Assembly: GCA_900556625.1 (NCBI GenBank)
Contig: USPQ01000106.1
Location: 1 to 9,503 of the forward strand
Direction: 5' to 3'
DNA length: 9,503 bases
From: an uncultured Bacteroides sp.
Lineage (GTDB): Bacteria > Bacteroidota > Bacteroidia > Bacteroidales > Bacteroidaceae
Below the pieces are notes generated by a model. It saw nothing but the letters and a program-made list of their open reading frames with translations, was not told where the DNA came from and made no database searches. This document shows, in pieces, positions 1-6,426 of the stretch; the first letter of the stretch is position 1; every line of letters starts with the position of its first letter. A program made the translations under genes and the position numbers.

Positions 1-52
1 GCGCACTACGTTCGGGACGTAGGGGTCGGGCGTTCGAGTCGCCTCATTCCGA
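1..52 (+). tRNA. tRNA-Pro (CGG anticodon), 5' part cut off by the window edge
   Basis: This is the 3' two-thirds of a proline tRNA gene. The anticodon stem CTACG (6-10) pairs with CGTAG (18-22) around the 7-base loop TTCGGGA (11-17), which gives anticodon CGG at 13-15 and so a CCG-reading tRNA. A 5-base variable region (23-27) follows. The T arm is GGGCG (28-32) with loop TTCGAGT and CGCCT (40-44), closed by one G-T wobble. The acceptor strand CATTCCG (45-51) and discriminator A (52) complete it. CCA is not encoded, since the next bases are CAA, so CCA would be added after transcription. The D arm and 5' acceptor strand lie outside the window; GCGCA at 1-5 fits the 3' side of the D stem and base 26. 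Confidence 0.95.
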
Positions 53-58
53 CAAGGT

Positions 59-104
59 AAAGGGTAGCTTTCTGGAATACAGCAAGTTACCCTTTATTAT
101 TTTT
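59..104 (+). terminator. Intrinsic terminator after tRNA-Pro
   Basis: The 12-bp stem 59-70 (AAAGGGTAGCTT) pairs with 84-95 (AAGTTACCCTTT), with one G-T pair. Its 13-base loop can itself form CTG/CAG (72-74 with 80-82). The stem is followed by ATTATTTTT up to 104. It begins seven bases after the tRNA end, as expected for a tRNA transcript terminator. Confidence 0.85.
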
Positions 105-105
105 A

Positions 106-132
106 GGCTGTCGGGACGTAACCGGAACAGCC
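106..132 (+). other. GC-rich hairpin in the leader of the GH27 gene
   Basis: GGCTGT (106-111) pairs with ACAGCC (127-132), and CGG (112-114) pairs with CCG (122-124). This leaves a 7-base loop GACGTAA and a two-base GA bulge at 125-126. No T-tract follows, so it does not look like a terminator. It lies 28 bases upstream of the GH27 start codon. It could be a 5'-UTR stability or regulatory hairpin, or have no function. No convincing TAnnTTTG promoter was found between the tRNA terminator and the GH27 gene. Confidence 0.35.
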
Positions 133-160
133 GGACTGAAATCTATCAACCTATTATATC

Positions 161-1798
161 ATGAAGAACAGATTCTACATTTTGACGGCAACAGCACTCT
201 CTTTGCTGTGTTTCAGTTGCACAAAGACTCAAGTGGCTCATTCTGAGAATGAGAAGACAATCACTCCGCCTATCATGGGTTGGAGTTCCTGGAATGCTTT
301 CCGAGTAGATATTAGTGAAGACATTATTAAACATCAGGCCGACCTTATGGTAGAAAAAGGTTTGAAGGATGCGGGCTACCACTATATCAACGTAGACGAT
401 GGCTTCTTCGGCAAACGTGACGACAACGGAATCATGTTCACCAACGAGAAACGTTTCCCGAACGGAATGAAACCGGTTGCCGACCACATACACAGTCTCG
501 GCATGAAAGCGGGAATCTATACGGATGCAGGCAATAACACTTGTGGTTCTATCTGGGACAACGACCTTGCAGGAGTAGGCGCAGGTATCTATGGGCACGA
601 ACCTCAAGACGCCCAGCTATACTTTGGCGACTGGGGCTTCGACTTTATCAAAATAGACTATTGTGGAGGCGATGTCCTCGGACTGGACGAGGAAGAACGT
701 TATACTTCTATCCGCAACAGCATTGACAAAGTAAACAAAAACGTTTCCGTCAACATCTGCCGCTGGGCTTTCCCCGGTACCTGGGCAAAAGATGTGGCAA
801 CTTCCTGGCACATCAGTGGAGATATCAATGCACATTGGGGATCACTGAAATATGTAGTCAGAAAGAATCTTTATCTATCTGCCTATGCCGGAAACGGACA
901 TTACAACGATATGGATATGATGGTGATCGGATTCCGTGACAATAGCAAAGTAGGCGGAAAAGGACTTACTCCGACAGAAGAAGAAGCTCATTTCGGTTTA
1001 TGGTGTATCATGAGTTCGCCTCTCCTAATCGGCTGCAATCTGGAAAACCTGCCGGATTCTTCACTCCAATTACTTACAAACAAGGAATTGATCGCACTCA
1101 ACCAAGACCCGTTAGGATTGCAGGCGTATGTGGCACAGCATGAAAATGAAGGTTATGTACTGGTGAAAGATATTGAGCAAAAACGCGGCAATGTACGTGC
1201 CGTTGCACTTTACAATCCTTCGGATACGTTATGCAGCTTCTCTGTACCGTTTACCTCACTCGAATTTGGTGGAAACGTGAAAGTACGCGATTTAGCAAGA
1301 CAAAATGACTTGGGAAATTTCTCCGATGTATTTGAACGAACACTGCCTCCTCACAGCGCTATGTTCCTCCGCATGGAAGGAGAAACGCGTCTGGAGCCTA
1401 CATTATATGAAGCCGAATGGGCATACTTACCTCTATTCAATGATTTGGGTAAAAATCCTAAAGGCATTATTTATGCTCATGACAAGGATGCTTCCGGTAA
1501 GATGAAAATTGGATTCCTCGGCGGAAAACCGGAAAACTATGCAGAATGGCGGGAAGTATATAGTACAGACGGCGGACGCTACCAGATGACTATCCAATAT
1601 TCACACGGCAAAGGACGACAGCTGGAAGTTGATATCAATGGCGTCATCACTAAGATTGCCGCATTGGGGGAAGATGAGAAACATAGTCAAATCACAATTC
1701 CCGTTGAATTGAAGGCCGGTTACAATACGATCCGAATGGGCAATAGTTATAACTGGGCACCGGATATCGACTGCTTCACATTAACCAAAGTATTATAA
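161..1798 (+). CDS. Secreted GH27 glycosidase lipoprotein (alpha-galactosidase-like) with C-terminal CBM35-like domain
   Basis: This is a predicted retaining exo-glycosidase that removes alpha-galactose or a related sugar from plant or host glycans at the cell surface or periplasm. A lipoprotein signal runs to Cys20 (lipobox CFSC). The GH27 (beta/alpha)8 domain spans about residues 35-330. It opens with PPIMGWSSWNAF (36-47), then VDDGFF with the Asp pair 79-80, TDAGNNTCG around Cys128, the nucleophile motif FIKIDYC (Asp166), the acid/base Asp221 in SGDIN, and NDMDMMVIG (Asp252). A beta-sandwich fills about 330-405, and residues 412-545 (YEAEW start) resemble a CBM35/CBM6 module. By eye-alignment to human alpha-galactosidase A, two substrate-contact positions differ: Glu203 is Arg201 here and Arg227 is His217. 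The Asp pair argues against the beta-L-arabinopyranosidase subtype. The gene has no SusC/SusD neighbours in view. The fold is sure; the exact substrate is not. Confidence 0.9.
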   Translation: MKNRFYILTATALSLLCFSCTKTQVAHSENEKTITPPIMGWSSWNAFRVDISEDIIKHQADLMVEKGLKDAGYHYINVDDGFFGKRDDNGIMFTNEKRFPNGMKPVADHIHSLGMKAGIYTDAGNNTCGSIWDNDLAGVGAGIYGHEPQDAQLYFGDWGFDFIKIDYCGGDVLGLDEEERYTSIRNSIDKVNKNVSVNICRWAFPGTWAKDVATSWHISGDINAHWGSLKYVVRKNLYLSAYAGNGHYNDMDMMVIGFRDNSKVGGKGLTPTEEEAHFGLWCIMSSPLLIGCNLENLPDSSLQLLTNKELIALNQDPLGLQAYVAQHENEGYVLVKDIEQKRGNVRAVALYNPSDTLCSFSVPFTSLEFGGNVKVRDLARQNDLGNFSDVFERTLPPHSAMFLRMEGETRLEPTLYEAEWAYLPLFNDLGKNPKGIIYAHDKDASGKMKIGFLGGKPENYAEWREVYSTDGGRYQMTIQYSHGKGRQLEVDINGVITKIAALGEDEKHSQITIPVELKAGYNTIRMGNSYNWAPDIDCFTLTKVL

Positions 1799-1808
1799 TA
1801 CAGTATAT

Positions 1809-1851
1809 AAAAAAGAGCAAAGATGAGACAAGTTCACTTTTGCTCTTTTTT
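1809..1851. terminator. Bidirectional terminator between convergent genes
   Basis: A 13-bp perfect stem, AAAAAAGAGCAAA (1809-1821) with TTTGCTCTTTTTT (1839-1851), encloses a 17-base loop that can add TGA/TCA pairing (1824-1826 with 1834-1836). The A-tract and T-tract flanks make it work in either direction. It can end the GH27 transcript (+) and the ABC operon transcript (-), whose stop codons lie 10 bases to the left and 15 bases to the right. Confidence 0.9.
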
Positions 1852-1866
1852 ATTTCAGACATATAA

Positions 1867-2673
1867 TCACTCCATTACCGTCACACAAGCTTTTCCGGTT
1901 AAAAATACATTTAACTTGGAATCATTTTTCTCAGGAATCCAGATCATACGCTCACACTCTCCTTTTTGAAGTTGTACATTTGCATAATGTGCGGTTAAAT
2001 ATTCCGTACCGATATGGCATTTTTCAACATTTACAGACCAATTACCCATCATACCCAGATTCAAATACAGATTATTAATAGTCCCACTCTGAAAATCCAC
2101 ATTCCCGCCACTCCTGATGACTTGCAAAGCTGCAAAATCACAAGAATCGACCACAATAGAATTAGACGTATCAATGGACAAAGAATCCTTTTCCAAATGT
2201 TTGAATCCTATGTTCTGCGAATTAATATCATTTATAATACACTCCACATCTTGCGTCATATCCAATCGCATGTCTCCTATATTCATTCCCATAAATTTGG
2301 ATTTCTTAAACTCCTGCGGAAGTTGATCCAGCGAATAGTCCAAAAGGATTTTCAACGTGTCCCCCATAACGGTCATTTTCAGATAGTCATTTACCTTCTT
2401 CGAGCAAGAAAACAGATTCTTCCCTTCTTTTGAAGGCTGCACTTCCAGAAGAGAATTCGCCAGCCAGACGTTACGTTCTGGCGTATACAGCCTTGTTTGA
2501 GTCAGCCAGACCACCCGGCAAGCCGGCACTTCTTTGGTTATCTGCTCTCCTTGCAAATTCAGTTGATTGGAAATGTATGGCCTTCCTAAACAAAAAATCA
2601 TAAACATTCCGCCTACCAGCACACAAAGTCCGGCTACAAAAAGTCCTATTAATATATAAGTTGTACGTTTCAT
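1867..2673 (-). CDS. Membrane-anchored protein of unknown function, last gene of ABC/GntR operon
   Basis: I do not recognise this 268-residue protein. It starts MKRTTYILIG, and residues 6-28 form one strongly hydrophobic segment with no lipobox Cys at its end. It is therefore probably anchored in the inner membrane with the remainder in the periplasm. The rest is short alternating polar/hydrophobic strands. From about residue 165 onward, segments such as SLSIDTSNSIVVDSC, GGNVDFQSGTINNLYLNLG and WSVNVEKCHIG look like stacked beta-strands, recalling beta-helix or GIN/DUF2807-like proteins; that resemblance is an impression, not a match. The start lies 10 bases after the GntR stop codon, so it is co-transcribed with the ABC transporter and probably serves it as sensor, substrate receptor or accessory. 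The reading frame is intact and ends before the shared terminator. Confidence 0.8.
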   Translation of the reverse strand: MKRTTYILIGLFVAGLCVLVGGMFMIFCLGRPYISNQLNLQGEQITKEVPACRVVWLTQTRLYTPERNVWLANSLLEVQPSKEGKNLFSCSKKVNDYLKMTVMGDTLKILLDYSLDQLPQEFKKSKFMGMNIGDMRLDMTQDVECIINDINSQNIGFKHLEKDSLSIDTSNSIVVDSCDFAALQVIRSGGNVDFQSGTINNLYLNLGMMGNWSVNVEKCHIGTEYLTAHYANVQLQKGECERMIWIPEKNDSKLNVFLTGKACVTVME

Positions 2674-2683
2674 AATATTTATT

Positions 2684-3052
2684 TTACTGTTCTTTTTTAC
2701 AAAATTCCCGGTACATATCCGTGATTTCCTTTATAGGAATATCCAGTGTCTTGATTTGGCGGAAGAAGTAATCCAGTTCTTCCTTCAAAAAAGTATTCTT
2801 CCTCAGTGAATGAATCAATTCTCTCGCACCGGTGGCGACAAAATAACCAATACCGCGTTTATTATAAATAATATTCTGTGACTGGAGATAATCGAATGAG
2901 CGCATCACCGTATTGGCGTTTACTTCCACAATAGTAGCATATTCTCTGACAGAGGGAATACGTTCCTCCTCAGCAAACTGTCCTAGAAGTATCTCATCAC
3001 AGATTCTATCTGCAATCTGTAAATAAATAGCTTTACTTTCTTTAAAATTCAT
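2684..3052 (-). CDS. GntR-family transcriptional regulator, YtrA subfamily
   Basis: This is a small DNA-binding regulator of 122 residues, the usual length of YtrA-type GntR proteins. The N-terminal winged helix-turn-helix covers about residues 8-72. It opens with IYLQIADRICDEILLGQF, followed by the recognition part RIPSVREYATIVEVNANTV and the wing NKRGIGYFV. The remaining 50 residues are a short helical tail (ELIHSLRKNTFLKEELDYFF) instead of a full effector domain, which defines the YtrA group. Known members are autorepressors of adjacent ABC transporter operons, often responding to envelope-active compounds. Here the gene is third, 11 bases after the permease and 10 before the unknown gene; in many relatives the regulator comes first. 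Its likely operator is the palindrome at 4799-4822, though binding is inferred. Confidence 0.9.
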   Translation of the reverse strand: MNFKESKAIYLQIADRICDEILLGQFAEEERIPSVREYATIVEVNANTVMRSFDYLQSQNIIYNKRGIGYFVATGARELIHSLRKNTFLKEELDYFFRQIKTLDIPIKEITDMYREFCKKEQ

Positions 3053-3063
3053 AGTCTAAAGTA

Positions 3064-3915
3064 TTACATACGTTGAATGATCTCAGACTCCTTGAAACGG
3101 AAATAAGCGAGCGTCCAATTTACGAATGCAAAAAGCATAAAGCCCACAGTTACCATGACAGTAACCTGTTCCTTCGTTATTGAAGAAAAAATATAACCAT
3201 AATCTTTACTGCTTCCGCTAAATAACATATCCCCCACCAACATTCCGACCAGTACATAAATTAAAACAATTATCGTAACAGAAACAAATGTTTTAAGAAA
3301 CGAATTTTTCGGCCATACAGAACTGCCCAATACAAACAATGACTGTACAAAGCAATAGATAGAAAGCACCAGTGTCAACTCATACGTTTTGTGGAACAAG
3401 TACCACCGTTTCCCGCTACCTACCAAATCTCCCAGATTGACAGGAAGTATCACTTCTTTTACGTCCGGATAGATAAGCGAATAAACCAATACCCGTGTAT
3501 AATCAGCCAGTTCAAAGGTAATGAAAAAAACAACCAACAAGACAACAGTTGATACCAACCAACGAGAAAAGAATTTCTCAAAAGGAGTGGCCGGTGTCAT
3601 TAATACAGACAGCCTGTTTGTCTTGCTTTTCATCTTCTCCATTGTCAACGACCCGCTTAAACAACCAAATCCGAATAGAAACCAAAGAAAAGCTATTAAT
3701 ATAAATCCCCAGGCAGGATCGGCCTCCATATGACGTTCGAGAAAACGAACCGAATCGTGAGTACGATATGCAAAATATCCGTTCCAGACCAACACAACAG
3801 TCATCACCCCATAAAGCAATACAATACGAAGTACATTCGACTTCCAACTCTCCACCATTTCCTTGCGGCAAAGATTCATAAAACGAGGCAAACTAAAAAA
3901 AGTATCTTTTATCAT
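3064..3915 (-). CDS. ABC-2-type transporter permease
   Basis: This is the predicted membrane half of an ABC exporter: 283 residues with six likely transmembrane helices at about 27-49, 68-90, 119-145, 178-200, 209-231 and 251-272. A short N-terminal cytoplasmic helix (RFMNLCRKEMVESWKSN) resembles the coupling segment of ABC-2 permeases. Between helices 2 and 3 lies a cytoplasmic stretch with MKSKTNRLSVLMTPATPFEKFFSRWL features, the P-A-T/S-x-x-E-K-F type loop common in Bacteroidetes permeases of this kind. The start codon lies six bases downstream of the ATPase stop, so the two are surely translated together and form the transporter. The substrate cannot be read from the sequence. Peptide antibiotics, lipids or other envelope-stress compounds are possible by analogy with YtrA-linked systems. 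Confidence 0.85.
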   Translation of the reverse strand: MIKDTFFSLPRFMNLCRKEMVESWKSNVLRIVLLYGVMTVVLVWNGYFAYRTHDSVRFLERHMEADPAWGFILIAFLWFLFGFGCLSGSLTMEKMKSKTNRLSVLMTPATPFEKFFSRWLVSTVVLLVVFFITFELADYTRVLVYSLIYPDVKEVILPVNLGDLVGSGKRWYLFHKTYELTLVLSIYCFVQSLFVLGSSVWPKNSFLKTFVSVTIIVLIYVLVGMLVGDMLFSGSSKDYGYIFSSITKEQVTVMVTVGFMLFAFVNWTLAYFRFKESEIIQRM

Positions 3916-3921
3916 CGTCTT

Positions 3922-4767
3922 TTATTTTTGAGTTTGAAACAATCGGGCCATCTCCTCGGGAGCAGCCAGTGTAGCATTAAAAAGAAGTTCCAGATTTATG
4001 TCCGATTCTTCCTTCTCTTTATTAGGAAGGATCAGGTAATTACCCTGAATAGTAGGAATGGCAAAAAGAGCTGTCTGCGCCAGTTCGCGATCATCACTCT
4101 CTACAAAGAAAAGCTTTTCGCAGATACTACTTGTCGATTCGTCCAGCAATACACGGCTTTCATCCATAATCAGTACATGATCGAGCACCTTGTCAATATC
4201 ACGAACCTGATGTGTGGAAATCACAATCGTCTTATCATCCGACATCCCCGATGCGATAAACTTACGGAACTGGCTTTTTCCGGGAATATCCAATCCGTTC
4301 GTCGGTTCGTCCATGAGCAAAAGCGAAGTATTCGTTGCCAGTGCAAAGCTCATAAATACTTTTTTCTTCTGGCCCATAGAAAGCGAACCGAGGTTGATAT
4401 CCATATCCATTTCAAAGTAATGAAGATACTTAATCATATCCTCCTTGCTGAAACGGGGATAAAAAGAACTGTTCAACTCAATATAGCTGACTAAAGATAC
4501 AGGAGGCAGTTCAAATTCTTCAGGCACTAGAAACATATCCTGCAAAGTTACCGGCAACCGGCGGCGTACATCCGTATCGTGAAACATTACCTTGCCACCT
4601 TTAGGAGTCAGCAGACCGGACATCAGATAAAGGAGAGTGGACTTTCCGGCACCATTCTTCCCCAGCAATCCATATACCCTGCCCGATTCGAACGCGAGAG
4701 AGAAGTCGTGCAGTACAACACGCTTCGATTTACGATAAGTAAATGAGAGGTTTTCTACTGTAATCAT
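3922..4767 (-). CDS. ABC transporter ATP-binding protein
   Basis: This is the ATPase that drives the adjacent permease, and the first gene of the four-gene operon. In 281 residues it shows a complete nucleotide-binding domain: Walker A GKNGAGKST (36-44), a probable Q-loop at Gln76, signature LSMGQKKK (129-136), Walker B LLLMDEP (149-155) with catalytic Glu154, the D-loop GLD, and the H-loop His186 in STH. The signature has Met in place of the usual first Gly of LSGGQ, a tolerated change. Residues after about 205 form a C-terminal extension of roughly 75 residues that ends in ATLAAPEEMARLFQTQK and may contact the permease. A promoter and operator-like palindrome lie 30-90 bases upstream, and an A-rich leader (AAAAGAAAATGCT) precedes the ATG. 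All catalytic residues are present, so it should be active. Confidence 0.93.
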   Translation of the reverse strand: MITVENLSFTYRKSKRVVLHDFSLAFESGRVYGLLGKNGAGKSTLLYLMSGLLTPKGGKVMFHDTDVRRRLPVTLQDMFLVPEEFELPPVSLVSYIELNSSFYPRFSKEDMIKYLHYFEMDMDINLGSLSMGQKKKVFMSFALATNTSLLLMDEPTNGLDIPGKSQFRKFIASGMSDDKTIVISTHQVRDIDKVLDHVLIMDESRVLLDESTSSICEKLFFVESDDRELAQTALFAIPTIQGNYLILPNKEKEESDINLELLFNATLAAPEEMARLFQTQK

Positions 4768-4798
4768 AGCATTTTCTTTTGATTATCAATTGTATTTT

Positions 4799-4822
4799 AG
4801 TGTATTAGTATAATAGCACACT
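4799..4822 (-). promoter_or_regulatory. Putative operator for the YtrA-type GntR regulator
   Basis: This 24-bp interrupted palindrome has outer arms AGTGT/ACACT and a symmetric core TA-n-TATA-n-TA; 9 of 12 position pairs are complementary. It sits immediately downstream of the -7 box, over the expected transcription start of the ABC operon, where a bound repressor would block RNA polymerase. Assigning it to the GntR protein encoded in the same operon is an inference from position, symmetry and family behaviour. Confidence 0.55.
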
Positions 4823-4823
4823 G

Positions 4824-4853
4824 CAAATGTAGACAATCTTTTCAATATTCCAA
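4824..4853 (-). promoter_or_regulatory. Bacteroides-type promoter of the ABC/GntR operon
   Basis: On the minus strand, TACATTTG (4831 down to 4824) matches the Bacteroides -7 consensus TAnnTTTG exactly. TTGG (4853-4850) lies 18 bases upstream as a weak -33 element (consensus TTTG). Transcription would start around 4818-4822, which gives a leader of about 50 bases before the ATG at 4767. Confidence 0.65.
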
Positions 4854-4874
4854 TAGAAAAGCAAAAAAAAGTGT

Positions 4875-4912
4875 AAAAAAAGGAGGAGCTAAGATCACTC
4901 TCCACTCCTCCT
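4875..4912 (-). terminator. Intrinsic terminator of the ExbD-TonB-TPR operon
   Basis: Read on the minus strand, AGGAGGAG (4912-4905) pairs with CTCCTCCT (4888-4881) around a 16-base loop and is followed by six T residues (4880-4875). It lies 27 bases beyond the stop codon of the TPR gene. It separates that operon from the ABC promoter just downstream. Confidence 0.85.
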
Positions 4913-4939
4913 GTCACGACAAACAACTAAAATTATTCA

Positions 4940-6406
4940 CTATTTGATGCCGTCCAATGCCCTTTTAGCAGTAGCATTAGCGGGGTCTATAGCCAGAATT
5001 TTACTCCAGTACTCCTTGGATTTCTCCTTATTGGCTTTTGCTTCCGCTTTCAATGTGGGGTTTTCAATAGCCAACAAATAATAATATCCGAGATAACTGT
5101 AACACTCTACCAACGCCGAATTGTAATGAGGGTCGTTCTTGCTTTCCAACAATGCGGCTACTTCTTCATAGAAAGGTTTCGCCAATCCCTGCGTTGTTTC
5201 GGGGTCGAGTGCAGAATTTGCACGTGCTCTCCAAAAATTGCCTAAATAGCTATCCGGAGCGGCCTCTGAAATCACTTGGAAAACAGAATCGGCAGACATC
5301 AGTGCCTGCTTACGTTCTTCAACATTGATAGTCAACGAATCGGGTTGTGTACCTGCACCATAATAAAGTCTGCCCAACTGGAACTGCAAATCAGGAGTCT
5401 GCTTTTCCTTTTCGAGAGACGAGTAATATTTATGATATGCACCGATCGCTTTTTTATAATCATTTTTCTGCTCGTAAACAGAGGAAATATTCTTATACAA
5501 ATCCGTCTTTGTCGGATCCAGTTCCACAGCCTTCTCATATTGGCCGACAGCTTCATCATATTTCTTCAGTTCTTCCAGCAAATGTCCGTAATACATATAG
5601 TCCAGATAAGAATAATCCGCCTTATCACATTCATTAAAGAAAACGTCCGCCGCCTTCAATGCTTCTTCAAAGCGTTTCAAGTCCGTATTATTATACATCG
5701 CCAAACGGTTGAATGCCGCATGACGCGGGTTCTTTTTCAATCCCATATTAGCCACTTCAAGTGACTTCGCAAAATCATGATTCAAGAACAAGGCGAATGC
5801 ATATTTCACCAGATCCTCTTCGTTAGCCGTCGGTCCCATTGCAAAACGGGAATAGGCATCGGCCGCCTTACTGAAATCGTTCTTCAAATAATAAATCTCT
5901 GCTAATTTCTTGTCTATGGCTGTGTTGGACGGTTCAAGGGTCTTTAATTGATTCAGCTTTTCTATGGCCAGACCGGCATTTGCTGACTTATAAATATCAG
6001 CATATTTCAGATACGCAGGCGTGCAACGCGAATCAAAATAAATAGCTTCCTCATACTTCTGTGAAGCAAGACCTGCATTTTTCTGCTTGGCCGCAATATC
6101 CCCTTCCAGCACGGAAGCCAAAGCAGACTTGCCATTCGCTTTTTTAGCAAGAGCAGCGTACATTTGTGCTTCGGACAACTTGTCGGCCTGCAAATAAGCT
6201 TCGCCGATAGCTGTCAAAAGTTCCACATTCTTTTTATTTTTTCCTTTTATCAGTTGTTCAGCTTGCTCGGCAGCTTGCGCCGGATCCGACTGAATAGTTT
6301 CTTTCAACTTTGCAACTTCCATCTGCCATTCGGCATCGGACGATTGTGCGTAGAGCGACCCAACTGCTATAAACGCTCCAGCTAAAAACATTTGTACTCG
6401 TTTCAT
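4940..6406 (-). CDS. Secreted tetratricopeptide-repeat protein
   Basis: This is a 488-residue periplasmic protein made largely of TPR helix pairs. A Sec signal peptide (MKRVQMFLAGAFIAVGSLYA) is probably cleaved after Ala20; there is no lipobox Cys. TPR-like units occur at about 61-95, 98-128, 129-160, 163-190, 197-228, 231-262, 266-298, 301-333 and 427-474. The clearest is YLDYMYYGHLLEELKKYDEA followed by VGQYEKAVELDP (267-298). Segment 350-400 is less regular. TPR solenoids bind other proteins, so a scaffold or adaptor role beside the TonB motor is likely but not shown. It is the last gene of the operon, 20 bases after the PstS-like gene and just ahead of the terminator. The frame is intact and no enzymatic motif is visible. 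Confidence 0.9.
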   Translation of the reverse strand: MKRVQMFLAGAFIAVGSLYAQSSDAEWQMEVAKLKETIQSDPAQAAEQAEQLIKGKNKKNVELLTAIGEAYLQADKLSEAQMYAALAKKANGKSALASVLEGDIAAKQKNAGLASQKYEEAIYFDSRCTPAYLKYADIYKSANAGLAIEKLNQLKTLEPSNTAIDKKLAEIYYLKNDFSKAADAYSRFAMGPTANEEDLVKYAFALFLNHDFAKSLEVANMGLKKNPRHAAFNRLAMYNNTDLKRFEEALKAADVFFNECDKADYSYLDYMYYGHLLEELKKYDEAVGQYEKAVELDPTKTDLYKNISSVYEQKNDYKKAIGAYHKYYSSLEKEKQTPDLQFQLGRLYYGAGTQPDSLTINVEERKQALMSADSVFQVISEAAPDSYLGNFWRARANSALDPETTQGLAKPFYEEVAALLESKNDPHYNSALVECYSYLGYYYLLAIENPTLKAEAKANKEKSKEYWSKILAIDPANATAKRALDGIK

Positions 6407-6426
6407 GATAGTCTTAATTTTAGTTA

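Noticed and set aside
98..105. TATTTTTA as a promoter -7 box for the GH27 gene
   Set aside because: It lacks the final G of TAnnTTTG, overlaps the tRNA terminator tail, and has no TTTG element at the right distance.
1..160. Integrative element attachment site at the tRNA 3' end
   Set aside because: No repeat of the tRNA 3' end and no integrase gene is in the window; only a 10-base copy of the anticodon arm was found.
371..406. GH27 protein as a beta-L-arabinopyranosidase
   Set aside because: That subtype replaces one of the two adjacent Asp residues; both are present here (Asp79, Asp80).
146..607. 153-codon open frame on the - strand
   Set aside because: It is antisense to the GH27 catalytic domain and resembles no protein.
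2014..2433. 139-codon open frame on the + strand
   Set aside because: It is antisense to the unknown membrane-anchored gene, whose frame fits the tight operon spacing; this one has no start context or motif.
3730..4494. 254-codon open frame on the + strand
   Set aside because: It lies antisense across the permease and ATPase genes, which have clear family motifs. Its translation is rich in His, Ile and Arg with no domain, as expected for a shadow frame.
5276..5764. 162-codon open frame on the + strand
   Set aside because: It is antisense to the TPR gene; its composition is Ile/Phe-rich low-complexity shadow sequence.
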